From contig KV748256.1 of assembly GCA_001692895.1 (NCBI GenBank), forward strand, positions 565,293 through 629,292: a DNA stretch of 64,000 bases, read 5' to 3'. Origin of the DNA: Cenococcum geophilum 1.58 (lineage: Eukaryota > Ascomycota > Dothideomycetes > Gloniales > Gloniaceae). Under the pieces are notes generated by a model. That model had not been told where the DNA came from, did not search any database, and was given only the letters and a program-made list of their open reading frames with translations. The stretch's first letter is position 1. The number at the start of each line of letters is the position of its first letter. Positions 45,200-57,849 of the stretch are shown piece by piece. A program made the translations under genes and the position numbers.

Positions 45200-48100
45200 C
45201 TTCTTCTAACGCCTAGTAGCTCTTTCCTTCTATATATCTACAGACTAAGCTTTTCTAACTAAGTACCCTTCTTCCTTAATCCTACTAACAAAAATAGTCG
45301 TATTCTCTTTATCGTCAGCATTTAAAGGCTGCATAATACTAGCAATTAATTTTCTTAACTTAGTCTTATTGCTAAACATAGCCTTTAATAGCATGTCCTT
45401 GTTAACGAGGCGCTATGTAAACACTTTACGATATTATTCTAGATAATAATTAGCTTTATAGCCTAGAGGTTATACGTTAATAAGGGCTAAGTCTTAAGGA
45501 GTATAACTTATTTACCTTAATGTAAAGTATAGCCAGTCCTAAGTGATCCTATTGTTTTAATAATAATGTCTATATAGGACGGAATAACGTAAATAGGGTT
45601 GCCCTTGCTATTATAGGATATTATCTCTTAGTAGCTATAAATAATTGTCTACTATGGCTTTGCCCTTAGGTAAGACCTATATAGTGTAATACTAAAATCT
45701 GGATAGGCCTTTTGCAGTCATTTATATATAATTAATATGTATATAGGAAAGATATATATAATGTCAATTTTTTCTATATTGCGTATTTTGAAATCCTTAT
45801 CTATAGAGTTTACCCTAATTTCCTAGTTAAGTTTGCAGATCTCTTCTATAAATCCGTTAATATAATAAAGCTTTACGCTGGTGTTTTATAATATATCAAT
45901 ACTTCTCTAAACCAGTAAGTTACGGTAGTTGCTATAAAGCTAGCCCTTCTTAGTTAAGTTATTAAGGTTCTAGCCTCTATTAAAATTTAAAAGTTAGCTT
46001 AATTTTAACTAAAGCTAAGTTTAGTACTATAGCGCTTTAAATTAACCTAAGGCCCACCCAATTAGACAAATCTAGCTAGGGTGGCTTTGTCCTTATCCTT
46101 ATTTCTGCCTTTTATATTCTAATCGCAGCACTAACTAGAGATTTTTAATAAAGGCTGCGATATTATTAACGATCTTCGCTTATAGAACCGGGTGATAGAA
46201 TATAGTTTACATTGCTATTATAGTAGAGTGGTAGCAGCTTAATAAATAGTATCCTATCTAGCTAAAGGGGATCCGCAGTCTATAGAATTATAATAACCTT
46301 AAGGACCTGACCGAATTTAATAATAGAAGCCTAGACCTTTTCTAGTTGTATATCTTTTAAACCAAACTCCTTCGCCTTTACCTTTTGGTATTTCTAAAGG
46401 GTATTAAATATAGACTAGATAGATTTACTCTTTAAGTCTAAGCAAAGGTTATAAGTAGCTTAAATTTATTTAGGAGGGTTATTATTCTTCTTTTATATCT
46501 ATTGCAGAAATATAATGTATAAAGCTAAGTTGGCTAAACCTTTTTTAAATAGGGTTCCGGATATAGCCTACACTATTAGTTGCCCGCGAAGCCTATAAAG
46601 AGTAGTCTTATAGAAATAAGACTTTTTATTCTTAGTTAAATAAAGTTTACTAATAACTACTGTCGCCCACGAGACCTAATAATGGTTGGGTCTAGCATAA
46701 TTAATATCTTAATTTTGACTTTCTAACTTCTAGGCCGATTAAACTTTCTCTAACCTTATGGGGATGCCCAACTATATTAACAACCTAGCCTTTAATAGAT
46801 GCGGATATAGTTAGAATAATATATTACGTTTAATCGGGGTGCCCGAAGTAGATATCCTTATTATCTTTATAGTAGCAGTTTTTATAGTTCTTAGCTTAGT
46901 TATATTATTTCTATAACTAGGCCTTTACGCGGATGGCGCAGAGGTATATCCTATTAGTAAAATTATTGCTAGACAAGGCCCTATTGGATTACCGTTAAAG
47001 ATACTACTAAACTCTTCCATCTGATTTAGTAGTAGTAGTGCAGGAGTAAAGATAAGACTAGGGCCTAGATAGAATGGCAGCTTCGCAGTACTACTGCCTA
47101 CTTTATACCGATATTAGATAGGCTAATACTCTGCAGACGGATAAGGGCCGGGCTCCCTATCTGCGCGATGCCTATACTGTAGTGCATTACTCTTTCTATC
47201 GTTATTAATGTCGCAGTTATTCTATACTAGTAAGTAATTAAAGACGATAAAAAGAGGCCTAGAAGAGATTTTACCGAAGCCTTATTTATCGCCAATAACC
47301 CTACTATAAAAATCCTAATACTATATAAAGCCTAAAGTAATAAGCAAGACCTCGTGGAGATAAAATGCGTACTTAAACTGGGTGAGTAAAGACGAGTCTA
47401 GAATGTAACTTTTGTCTAGATTTAATTAGTGCGCATTAATAACCAATTTTCTTTTATTAAATTTTCTGTTTTAATATTTTTCGCATTTACTATTTTAAAT
47501 AGTGTGACCGGCAACTAGGTTAATAACCTAAAAGTGTCCTATCTTTACCTTCTTCTACTATAGCAGTAAGGTTTATGCATTCTTCTAAAGTAGTAGGTGT
47601 GTTAAATATATTATCCTTTAATTTAGCGGCGTTATTATCCTTCTCTTTCTTATTGTCTTTCTTCGGAATAGTATTGAGCTTAGTATTACGGGCTTTATCT
47701 CCTAGTAAAGAGACAGTAATACTCTTACGCACTAAGCGCTCTATAAAAGCTTCTAGTAAAGTAGTATTTCTGTTAAGCCTTATAGCTGCTGTTTCTTTAT
47801 TAATAAACGGCTTAGCACTAAGTTTGCCCGCCCGACTATACCACACTATATCGCTAGCGTTGTCGTTATTGCTAGTAAAGTAATTGGTACCATTAGCTAA
47901 AGGATTTAAAACTACTTAGCGCTTTTTATGCTTAAGGTATAGGGCCGGTATAACTTTAAAAATAATAGGGTGCTCCCTTTTATTATACGCCGCCATTAAG
48001 AATTAGGAAATTTGGGGCTATATACTTACCGCTAAATGCAGACCTACTATTTTTAAGTGCTAAGGTTTCCGGCTTAAGATTAATAATGCTATTAGCGCAT

Positions 48101-49050
48101 AGACGAACGAGAAGTTTATTATATTAAACTATACGAAAGTTACGGGTTCTATAGCACTATTACGCTAGAATTAATAACTTAGCAAATATACTAACTACCT
48201 ATAACTACATAATGTTTATCGTACTTTAGTCGGCTAATAGGGATAGAGGGACTTGGTTATAATAGGGCTATAACTATAAAGTAGTGGCCTAACGTATCTC
48301 TCCGTGCTATAGTCTTGCGTAATAATTAGAGCTTAACGCAAGCGCTTAACTCTAGTTGGCGAGGTAGGACTATAATTAGTGTTATCTAAATTAAGCATTA
48401 GTGTGTTAAGAGAAGGGTTTAAAAGGTTAACTAGTTCGCGTAAGGGTTAGGGGATAGCGTTAGTAGATTTGATTTATTAGGCGTTGGTTTAAGGGAACGT
48501 TATCCTTAGTCTTAATTTTGGCAGTAGCTTACTTAATATTAAGTTTAATAAGGCAATAGGGAAGGTCGAAGGAGCTAGGGTAATGAGTTAGTATATTAAA
48601 AGCCGGTCCCTATTTAGCAATAACTAGCATAAGAATTTGCCTACACTAACGCTTTTTAGTTATGGAAGCTTTCGCAGGCTATTATTTATTAGGAAAATAA
48701 TATATAAAGTATATCATTATATCTGCTTTTAGGGCAAGAAAGTTCTCTGGTTCTCGTCCTATATCCAGTATCTCTTAGATCTAATTTTTACACCATTTTA
48801 TCTTGCCTCCTCTATTAGGGGCCTAATAATCCCTCTATTCTACGCCCTATTGCTTCTTCGGATCTAGTTTATAGATATAGCTTAGTGGTTCTAGACCTAT
48901 AGTTATATATATAAAATAGTTATAAAAACTGCTACGGCTTAGAGGGATAAGTTGGTAGACCTAATAGGAATAAGTAAGTTAGTTATTAAGCATATACTTA
49001 TAGGAATAACATATTAGGGATTCTGTATATATATACCTACTTAGCTTAAT
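45200..49050 (-). pseudogene. SNF2-type helicase/ATPase gene, copy b (degraded)
   Basis: Collinear with copy a over its whole length (36300-40300). AISGTP (motif III) is visible near 46550, a decayed motif I near 47250-47280, and the N-terminal extension at 47520-49050. An open N-terminal piece at 47520-47846 is lysine-rich and charged (KKDNKKEKDNNAAKLKD). The downstream end matches at GCATATACTTATAGGAATAA near 48995. Both copies are broken; this one has lost motif I and VI residues that copy a still shows, so it is the more decayed. Its left neighbour is the reverse array and a MITE, whereas copy a has a forward array there. Confidence 0.7.
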
Positions 49051-49079
49051 TTAAATTACTTTTTTACTAAGATTACGGG

Positions 49080-49660
49080 ATAAGTATAAAGAAGAGAATA
49101 TTAGATAAGGTATAGAGCTTAATAAGCAAAGCAGAAAACTGTTTTATTATTAGAATTTAGCAGAGACGTAAGGCTAACCACCTAGCATAAATAAATTGAT
49201 AAGGTGAAACGAGACGGAAATTGGTTAAAAGCTAATAGGAGCTAACGGGTACTATAAAGCTAGGTATAATGGAAGCTAGCATAGAACTAGTAGAATACGG
49301 TAGAAAATATAATAAGAGATGGAGACTGGTAGAGTACTAATAGAATCTAGCAGAGAATAATGCGAGAGGTTAAGACGGATAGAGGGTTAGTAGAATCCGG
49401 TAGAGAGTAAAATAAGAAGTTAAGACGGGCAGAGCGCCTATAGGGTCTAGTAGGAAGTGAGATAAGAGATAGAAACTAGTAGAACGCTGGTGAAATCGGA
49501 TAGAAAATGGGGTAAGGAGTGGAAACTAGTAAGCGCTAGTGGAATCTAGTAGTAAATGTGATAAGAAGAGGAGACTAGAGGCTACTAGGTAGTGCTTAGT
49601 AAAAAAGATACTATTAAGACAGGGCGTTATTAGACTTTAGTAAAACTCTTAAGCTTTGTA
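49080..49660. repeat. Decayed array right of helicase copy b
   Basis: Same family as 40440-41050 (GTAGAGTACTAATAGAATC units). Its orientation is opposite to the pyrimidine-rich array at 53100-53870, so the Plavaka-type gene lies between oppositely oriented arrays. Confidence 0.6.
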
Positions 49661-50300
49661 GATTTTAATAGATTAATAGTAAGTTATCTTAGCTATAATA
49701 ATAGCTATTAACCCTTTATAGTATATATTAAGGATAGTAATCTAGAATTTAAAATATATACTACTCTATAATAGGGAGCTATAAATATAATTTATATATA
49801 ATTTATATTATTATATAAAAGGGTTAAGAAGTTAATATATTTTTATTTTAGTAGGGTAAAAAAGTATATATCCGTGTATAAGATAGCCTAAACGCCTAGC
49901 TAGAAAACTACTTTACTAAGACTAATTTTCCTTACTAAAACACTATCTTGTTAATATAAACCGCGGATATAGATGGTATAACTTTATTCCTAAGAATAAC
50001 TAAGGCCTATTACTCTATTTACGCCGCTATAAATTACAACCTAAAGCCCAAGCCTAGATTCTACACGACGACACTAACGTAGACGCGCCTCTATATGCTT
50101 ACCTTGACCTATAAGCAAAGCCTAATACAGGGATACACTAATATTTAGCTAGTAGGGGTGGTGAGTTTAAGGGTTTTAGTGCGTCTAGATACTAAGAGGA
50201 GTGTACTTTAGAAAATGGGAATAATATACTACGTAGCGGAGACAGTAATCGCACCGAACTACTGTCTATATCATCGTCGCTATATATTAAAACTTTTAAG
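49660..50300. other. Interval before the transposase remnant
   Basis: 49660-49850 is TA-rich and non-coding. 49880-50300 shows weak plus-strand coding texture that may be the N-terminal part of the Plavaka-type protein, but no motif is visible. Confidence 0.4.
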
Positions 50301-52900
50301 GAGCGGATAAATAAATAAGCCGGTATCCCAATTGCAAGCATTAAGGATTGGGTAGATAAGTAATAAGTAGCAACGCTGTCCTAGGTAATCCTACTAATCT
50401 AAGCCGCAGACCGCCATTTTCATTCCACCCCTTTACTAGTGAATTCGACTATGCCTTTATAGTATGGCTATACAGTATATAAAGTACAAAAGGCGATATT
50501 AAGCGGTTGTTAAATAACACCCGGCTTAACCAACTAACATCCTACCTTAGTTTTAAATTAGCAGATAATTAGGAGAAGAAGTTACACAGACTACCACTAG
50601 GTATAGTTAATAAAGAATAGATAAAAACTTACTATAAACCTATTATACGTATACAAGGCATCCACCGGCCTTTATATTACTGCGTATACCGAGATATTAT
50701 AAAGGTAATTAAGTTTCTTATTAGTTATAGACCCTTTAGAGATGCCCTTATGTACGCCCTAACGAGAGTATACAATACCTATAATTAGAGGGTCTATAAC
50801 GAACTATATACTACTAATTAGTGGTAGGAAACCTAGGCACGGCTACTAGACGGCGCAACCGTTATACTAGTGCTACTCGCTACAGATAAAACGCAGCTAA
50901 TAACGCATTATAGTAATAAGTCCTCATAGCCAGTATATATTACTATTAGTAATCTTAATTAAAAAACGCGTAGGAAATAGAACTTACCTACTAACCTACT
51001 GCTTAGGTTTATTTCTAATATAAAGAATATAGACTATAATACGCGGAGTGCTTATTATTATAAAGCTATAGAGGAGATATTAAAACGTAAGTGCTTAATA
51101 TATAATAAGTAGGAACCCCATCTAACAAGTCTTATAGCGCTTAAAAATCTCTAGTATAGAGGCATTAATATAGAATATGCAGATAGGAGAATCCGCTAAT
51201 ATTACCCCATTATATATGGAATAATAGTAGACTATAAGGAGTAGGTTCTTATTACCGGTGTAAAAAGCTAGTAACACTATATAATATACCAAGTACCACC
51301 TAATAGACGCGAAACCCTTTTAGAGCGTCACCTGCTTAGGACGCATAAATTAATTAAAAAGTAGATTATAGCCTAATAAGTAAATAACACACCTTAAACG
51401 GATCTAGATTGGGTGTACCCTATACCGTGCTTTATATAGAAATACGGCCTAATTAATATACATAACGTAATAATAGTAGATATTCTCCATTAACTGCTAA
51501 AAGGCATTATTATTAAGCGTCTTATTAAATAGATATAAAAGGTAATAAGTAAAGTTATCCCTGCTAGTAAGAAACGAAAACGTTATAGGAGAACTGTTTA
51601 AGACATTTTAGCAGAGAGTTAGATTAATTAGCGTTTTATAAAAATACCTTAATATCCTAGCTTAAAAGTATTTTATAATACTCCATTTAGTTAAATATTA
51701 TAGTAAACTAGCAATAAGTAAAAGTTAATCCTAAAGCAACTAATTCCTACCCTAGCTCCACTTCTTACTAGTAAGGCACTATATGCAATACACTTTACTT
51801 AGGCGACACTAAATTTTATTACTATAGTATAGTACTAAACTTATAATAAAGAGACACTCCGGTATATAGAGTATACGCTATATCGGATTAATAAACTAAA
51901 AGGCGTATTTTAAGGTTTCCAACCTAAGACAAGGGATTCGGACGAGGGGCATTTTAACTTCCCAAAGTTTTATACTATAACCCATTTTATGGATTATATC
52001 CGCCAGTTTGGCGCCGCTAACGGTTATAATATATTAAACGGAGAAGCTGCCTATAAGTACGCTGTAAAGGCGTATTGGCATCAAATAAATAAATAAAGTA
52101 ATTTTAAGTTATAGATCTACCTCTATAACACTTAGCGCGTATCTATACTAGTAATAGAGAGTTAGTTATTGTATTGCAATTTTAGAACTATATCTACCGC
52201 AGAACGTAGTATAGTACTATAATTAACTAAACTAACGCGTTATATTAATATGCGATTAGCCCCTTAGGGTCTAAAAACGGACTAGTATGCCTATATATCC
52301 TAATACGGTCTTAGTCTTATAAAATAGCGGATAGTAGGGATATTAGCCGACAGTCTTAAGATATCTGATTTTAAGGACGCGCTCGCTATATTTCTTTATA
52401 AATGTAGAAGGAAGGTTATTGGCTAAAATTCTACGTAAGCTAATATGGACTGCTGTGACCTAGACCTTTCTTAGATTAGGCTATACTTTATTTAAGTATA
52501 CCTCTCCTTAAAATGCTAAAAGTGGACAAGTGTGGATCTAAACGACCTTAACCAAGTAGCTAAGGAAATCGTACACTACGCACTAAATTGGCGAAAGTTA
52601 AGTAATTAGAAGCGTAATTATATATAGGTATAAAAATATACAGCCGACGATAGAGATGGGAGAGGGAAGACTAGGCCTATAGGCGGAAGAATAGTAGAAC
52701 AACTCTAGGTTATTATTACCATATTAAATTATTCTACTTTAGGGGATAATAGCCTCCCTCTTTAATTTACTGGGGTAATAGTAAACCTTATACAGTACTA
52801 AAACAATAGTAGGCCTTACCCCGTCTATAGTATAACTAAGGTTAAACACTAGCATTTAACTACTACTAGAAACCCACGCTCCCTAGCTAGTAGTAGATTT
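50300..52900 (+). pseudogene. Plavaka-type DNA transposon transposase (degraded)
   Basis: Plavaka elements are fungal cut-and-paste transposons of the CACTA/KDZ-related group with a very large transposase. Plus-strand blocks in family order: PFHPFTSEFDYAFIVWL near 50430, RPFRDALMYALTRVYNTYN near 50730, DGATVILVLLATDKTQLITH near 50850 (counterpart of the SDKT...PVYLTIGN block), VYPIPCF and INIHNVIIVDILH near 51415-51490 (counterpart of DILHQLHKG), and HFNFPKFYTITHFMDYIRQF near 51950 followed by a GYN block. The size, about 870 codons, fits. Many RIP-type breaks; not functional. It sits between oppositely oriented arrays (49080-49660 and 53100-53870) that may be its subterminal repeats. Confidence 0.8.
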
Positions 52901-53099
52901 TACTTTATACAGTCTATACTATAAAGTGCTTATATAGTTTTAGCTGGTTATAGTTACCCTAACCTATTTTATATTAATAACTATATTAACTAGAACTAAT
53001 ATAATATAATATATTTACCAGATTTCTTAAAAGGAGGGTTTTAAATTATATTAGTATATTAATAGGCTACCGCCAAAAGGCCATTTTTACTATAAGTTT

Positions 53100-53870
53100 T
53101 AACTATATATTCCGTTTACTGTTTTCTATACTACTTTCTACTGCTTTCTACTACTTTCTACTATCCCACTACTTTCCACTGCTTTTTACTATTTCACTAC
53201 TTTCCACTACTTTCTACTATCCTACTACTTTCCACTACTTTCCACTATCCTACTGCTTTTTACTGCTTTCTACTACTTTCCACTATCCTACTGCTTTCCA
53301 CTGCTTTTTACTATCCTACTACTTTCCACTGCTTTTTACTATCCCACTACTTTCTACTACTTTTTACTATCCTACTACTTTCTACTACTTTCTACTGCTT
53401 TCTACTGCTTTCTACTATCCTACTACTTTCCACTACTTTCCACTATCCCACTGCTTTCCACTACTTTCTACTACTTTTTACTATCCTACTGCTTTCCACT
53501 GCTTTCTACTATCCTACTGCTTTCCATTACTTTTTACTATCCTACTGCTTTTTACTATCCCACTGCTTTCTACTATCCCACTGCTTTCTACTATCCCACT
53601 GCTTTCTACTATCCCACTGCTTTCTACTATCCCACTACTTTCCACTATCCCACTGCTTTCCACTATCCTACTACTTTCCACTATCCTAATACTTTCTACT
53701 GCTTTCTACTGCTTTCCGCTATCCTATTGCTTTCTACTGCTTTCTACTATCCTACTACTTTCTACTACTTTCCACTGCTTTTTACTACGTTCTACTACTT
53801 TCTATTGCTTTCTACTACATTCTACTACGTTTTATTACTTTCTACTACGTTCCACTGCTTTTAATTTTAT
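53100..53870. repeat. Pyrimidine-rich CTACTTTCCACTGC / CTATCCCACTGC array
   Basis: About 770 bp of alternating TTTCYACT and ATCCYACT units of 10-12 bp. Units differ mainly as CA versus TA and TG versus TA, so the variation itself looks like graded RIP. It follows the Plavaka-type gene and shares the TACTTTCTATTACT core with the 81-bp arrays. Confidence 0.85.
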
Positions 53871-53879
53871 TATCTTCTA

Positions 53880-54848
53880 ATTAGAGGTCCCGACCTTCGC
53901 CGAAATACTTTAATATCTATAATAAGGGCTAGAATATTATTAGTAAAAACGGAGATACTCCACTATAAGTTAATAAGATCTTAGGTCCGTATAGCTCAAC
54001 GAAGGAGTATCTAAGCTCTTAGTATAATCTTTTAAGAAGACACGATTAAACCGTTAAGAGAGGTAGTAGGTTAAAATAGACCCTTTTAATTTAACGGAAT
54101 CTAGATATAGTAATGGGGTCGGTATATATAAATAGGTAAGCATGCTATAATTCTATAGCAGTTATCTACTAACATCTGCAAGGTCCATATTAGCTTAGTA
54201 ATATTTTTACCTTAAGGGCTAGCAATCCGCGTGGCGTTATTACTTAGGAGAGTAGGGAAGATAATCCGTTAGGATTAGTTAAAAAGACTAGTCGCCAGAT
54301 CTCTAGTTGCTTTAACTCCTAAGACTAACAATTTTCGAACGAAATATATACTTGCGATAGTGGCGGCAAAGCTATTAGCCGTATTAAAACAGAATCCCCT
54401 AGAGGTTAACTTATTCTCTACTAGACCTAAAGAGATTAATATTAACCCATCTATATTATAGACGATAGTTAAGGAATAAGCTGGATTTTGCGAAGCTAGT
54501 TACTATACTATATTAGCATTACAAAAGCTAGCAAGAGTGCTGTAAGTATACGATGTTTTCTAAATAAGAAGATATCTAACCATTAATAGATTCCCGTTAT
54601 TAGAAAACCTTATTTAAGTCTAATAGAATGTTAAAGCACTATAATATGTTATAAATAAGCCTTATACGGATCTTAGTTCAATTATGGCAATTGAGGATAC
54701 TTCCTTAGTTAAGAATGTAAATATTCTTAAAGACTGGCCCCTTTTTCTATTAAAGCTATCACCTTACGCTATACTTGATATTTATATAAGGAAGGTCTCT
54801 GTAACATAGCTTAACCCTACCACGGATATAAATGATATTGGTAGGGGG
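53880..54848 (+). pseudogene. Unrecognised plus-strand coding remnant
   Basis: From about 54250 the plus strand reads as protein-like pieces (ILAIVAAKLLAVLKQNP near 54360, ILKDWPLFLLKLSPYAILD near 54720), ending near 54850 at a purine-rich GGTAGGGGG. No family is recognised. The purine run just before an LTR-like segment suggests the end of a retroelement, but I see no pol motif. 53880-54250 shows nothing clear. Confidence 0.4.
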
Positions 54849-55205
54849 TGATAGATTTTTTGGAGTTGATTTCCCAGGGAGACTTTTGGTTTTCTATGCT
54901 AAAAATCGCATCACGTGATGACGTTCGGGGACGCAAACATATACGTTACTAAGGAGATCTAATATCTATGGAGGTCTGGACGTAGCTGCTAGGTAGCCCT
55001 AGGGGGCCGCTAGCTGCGCATAGAGGTGGTTAATGGGGTTTTTTATCCTACTAAGGTAGCTTATAGGGTTTTTGTCCCCTAATACCAGGGGGTTTTTCCT
55101 ATAAAATATTAAATTTCCCCTAGGTGCGGAGTAGTCTGCGTAGGCCCAATAGGGATCTAAATTAGACGTTAAGCAATAAATAAATAAATAATAATTAATT
55201 TAATT
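54849..55205 (+). repeat. LTR-like segment, little RIP-mutated
   Basis: It begins TGATAGATTTTTTGGAG after a polypurine run and contains the palindrome ATCACGTGAT, a TATAAAATA motif near 55100 and an AATAAATAAATA run near its end. It is followed by TGGTATATAACTATAGAGC, which resembles a retroelement primer-binding site. CA/TG are frequent. No partner LTR is in the window, so boundaries and class (possibly Copia) are uncertain. Confidence 0.45.
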
Positions 55206-55254
55206 AGTGGTATATAACTATAGAGCTTATATCTAAATAGAATTTTGTTAGGAT

Positions 55255-55470
55255 TCTGCCAGAAGCCTTTTAGTACAATTAGGAAATACTAGGTTCCTGC
55301 TAAGAGCCTATTAAAACGATTAGGAAATACTAGGTTCCTACTAGGAGCCTATTAGGACGATTAGGAAATAATTATCCTGCTAGGTTCCTGTTAGGAGCCT
55401 ATTAGGACAATTAGGACGATTAGGAAAATCAAAATCCTGCTAGGAGGCCTCTAGGATCTTAGCACCCTAA
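55255..55470. repeat. AGGTTCCTGCTAGGAGCC minisatellite
   Basis: Four to five units of about 45-55 bp: ATTAGGAAATACTAGGTTCC plus AGGAGCCTATTAGGACG. Related to 29250-29460. It borders the truncated start of DIRS-like copy 2. Confidence 0.7.
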
Positions 55471-56496
55471 CAAAATGCTAATGTGCTATAGCTTATAATA
55501 TTACAATATCCGCGAAGTAGATCCTAGGTGATTTAAATGGCTTAGCTAATATACTATCTTAATTCTAGGCCGCGGCTATCTATTAGTTCTGCCCATACTA
55601 GGCCCTTAATTTATTACTACTAAAGCTAATAAGTTTTTAATAGGTGCCGTAAACCTAATAGACTACTTATAACCGCCTATAAACTTTAAAGATAATATTA
55701 ACGCGCTATTTAACCTTTACGCGCTCCTTTTCTGGAATGGCCTTACGCCAGCAACCTATAGGAACTATTCCTTAACAGTTAACAGCTGGGAGTTATACTA
55801 CGCACTTAAAGGAGTCTCCCCCTACCTGGCTAAGCTGCGTAAACTAGGCAAATGAATTACCTACCGCGCGTTTAGTACCTCCTAGCTATAGATAGGTAGG
55901 CTTAAGGCTAAAACCTTACAAGCTTACGTCTCCGTAATTCGCTCACGCTATATAGATTACGGTATCTTAATTATAGTATTTAAGGATTCTATAGTACACT
56001 AATTACTCACCGGAGTAGCCGCTATCTCTCCCTTAGTAAAAAAGGATAAGTAACCTATTACTAGGGATATTCTAGCCTAGGTAGTAATATACGGCCTATT
56101 GCTACTAGATATTAACACTAATGCCATATTTACCCTTGCATTTGCTAGATTTTTACGGATAGACGAGATTATATATACTATAGCGGAGCTTAAGAACCGA
56201 ACGACCTTCCTAGTAAAAAAGGCCACTTGATATAATATCACTTTTACGCCTAGTAGGATAATATTCCGCCTTAAATAGAGCAAAGCCAATAAGTAATACT
56301 AGGGCGTTAACGTTACTATCGCGGCGGTAGGCGGCCTATTATGCCTAGTTGCTATTATAATAAAGCTGTTTAATAGGGACCCTTAACCCCTTAACTCTCC
56401 CTTATTTAGTCTTAATAGTAAACCCTTTACCTCTTTAGGGGTTCGCAAGATCCTTCCCTCTTATCTAGTAGCTGCTAGGATTAACCTAAGTAGTTA

Positions 56497-56952
56497 CAGT
56501 ACTAGGACAAAAGTCTTTGCGTCTAAGCGATTTCACACCAAAACTCACCATATTCGCAGTATAATTTCTACTACTATAAATTATAAATTTATTCTAAAAA
56601 AATTAATAATTAAAAATAAATAGTATTCCTAAAAATCTATCTATTTAGATTTTTGTTTAATAAAGAATTAGTCTAAATAAATATACTTTAAAGTTAAAGA
56701 AGAGTAAAAAAAGAGTGTTTTATATACAAATTCGATTAAATTTTATAATACCTAACTTTACAGTATATTTATCTAAGCTAATTCTTTATTAAACAAAAAT
56801 CTAAATAAATAGATTTTTAGGAATACTATTTATTTTTAATTATTAATTTTTTTAGAATAAATTTATAATTTATAGTAGTAGAAATTATACTGCGAATATG
56901 GTGAGTTTTGGTGTGAAATCGCTTAGACGCAAAGACTTTTGTCCTGTGACTG
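56497..56952. mobile_element. 456-bp fold-back MITE, Tc1/mariner (Fot1/pogo-like) type
   Basis: Inverted repeats of 175 bp (56497-56671 and 56778-56952), about 98 percent identical, start CAGT and contain AGGACAAAAGTCTTTGCG. TA is duplicated at 56495-56496 and 56953-56954. The empty site is visible in DIRS-like copy 1 around 2300-2301. The 106-bp centre codes for nothing. CAGT ends and a TA target fit the Fot1/pogo group. The low difference between arms and absence of RIP-type change mark it as young. Confidence 0.92.
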
Positions 56953-57261
56953 TACTTAAACTACTTCTTCCGCTAGGGCGCTGCCTAGTTCGCTAAAGAT
57001 TTAGGGTGTTTATATTAGCAAATTTAGCAGCTAGGTTAGTGGTTATTAGAGGCCTTTCGCCTATATATTAAAACTAAAACTACTAACCTTCGTTGCCTTA
57101 ACTCTTACTTCTAGCGTAGTATACCGCTCTTAGCGTAAGAATTACTAGGTAGTAGGTTAAGATATTAAAGGGGCCGCTAAGGCGCTAGTAGTAAGCGAGC
57201 TAATAGCGATTTTCTATACCGGGCATAGAAAATCCTAATTGGTTGGCTTATAACTTAGGGT

Positions 57262-57400
57262 TAGCAGAATATAGCAGAATATAATAATATGGCAGAACTT
57301 AGCAGAATATAACAATATAGCAGAATTTAGTAGAATGCGATAAGGTGGCAGAATTTGGCAGAATATAATAATATGGCAGAATATAGCAGAATGCGGTAAT
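57262..57400. repeat. Tandem array of DIRS-like copy 2
   Basis: Decayed counterpart of the 28-bp array at 2620-2790, with TATAGCAGAATTTAGCAGAA-like units. Confidence 0.65.
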
Positions 57401-57427
57401 ATCTTATTAGGCGTAGGAGCTTCGCTT

Positions 57428-57584
57428 AGGGATATCTGGCCGCTTTAGGGCAAATCCTTAGCAGATTTAAGTGCTAGAAACTAGTAAAACTACTAAAAAC
57501 TAGCCCTAGAGCGACCTTATAGCCCTACGCCTCCCAATTATATAAAAATTAAATATCCCCTTACGTGACTGCAATAGATAGATA
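57428..57584 (+). repeat. Split repeat B1 of DIRS-like copy 2
   Basis: 157 bp, homologous to 2813-2970; ends GATAGATAGATA. Confidence 0.7.
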
Positions 57585-57849
57585 CTAGCCTCTATATATT
57601 GCTTAGCAGCATCTACCTTAGTAACACATAATACTAAGACCTTCTATAATATTCGCGAATATCAAACGCAGTCACTATATAGCTAATTAGCTTTCCCTAC
57701 CCACTATCCCTTATACTTAGTATACATTATATATAAATAGCGCTTTAAGGTAATTCTTTAGTAGGTACTAGGAACTAGCAAAACTACTAAGAGCCAGCCT
57801 TAATGCGACCACTATAGTTAGATAGTCTTATAGCTATAGGCTTACGGTT

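Noticed and set aside
47575-47883. 102-codon hydrophobic plus-strand frame
   Set aside because: Antisense of the lysine-rich N-terminal piece of helicase copy b (47520-47846).
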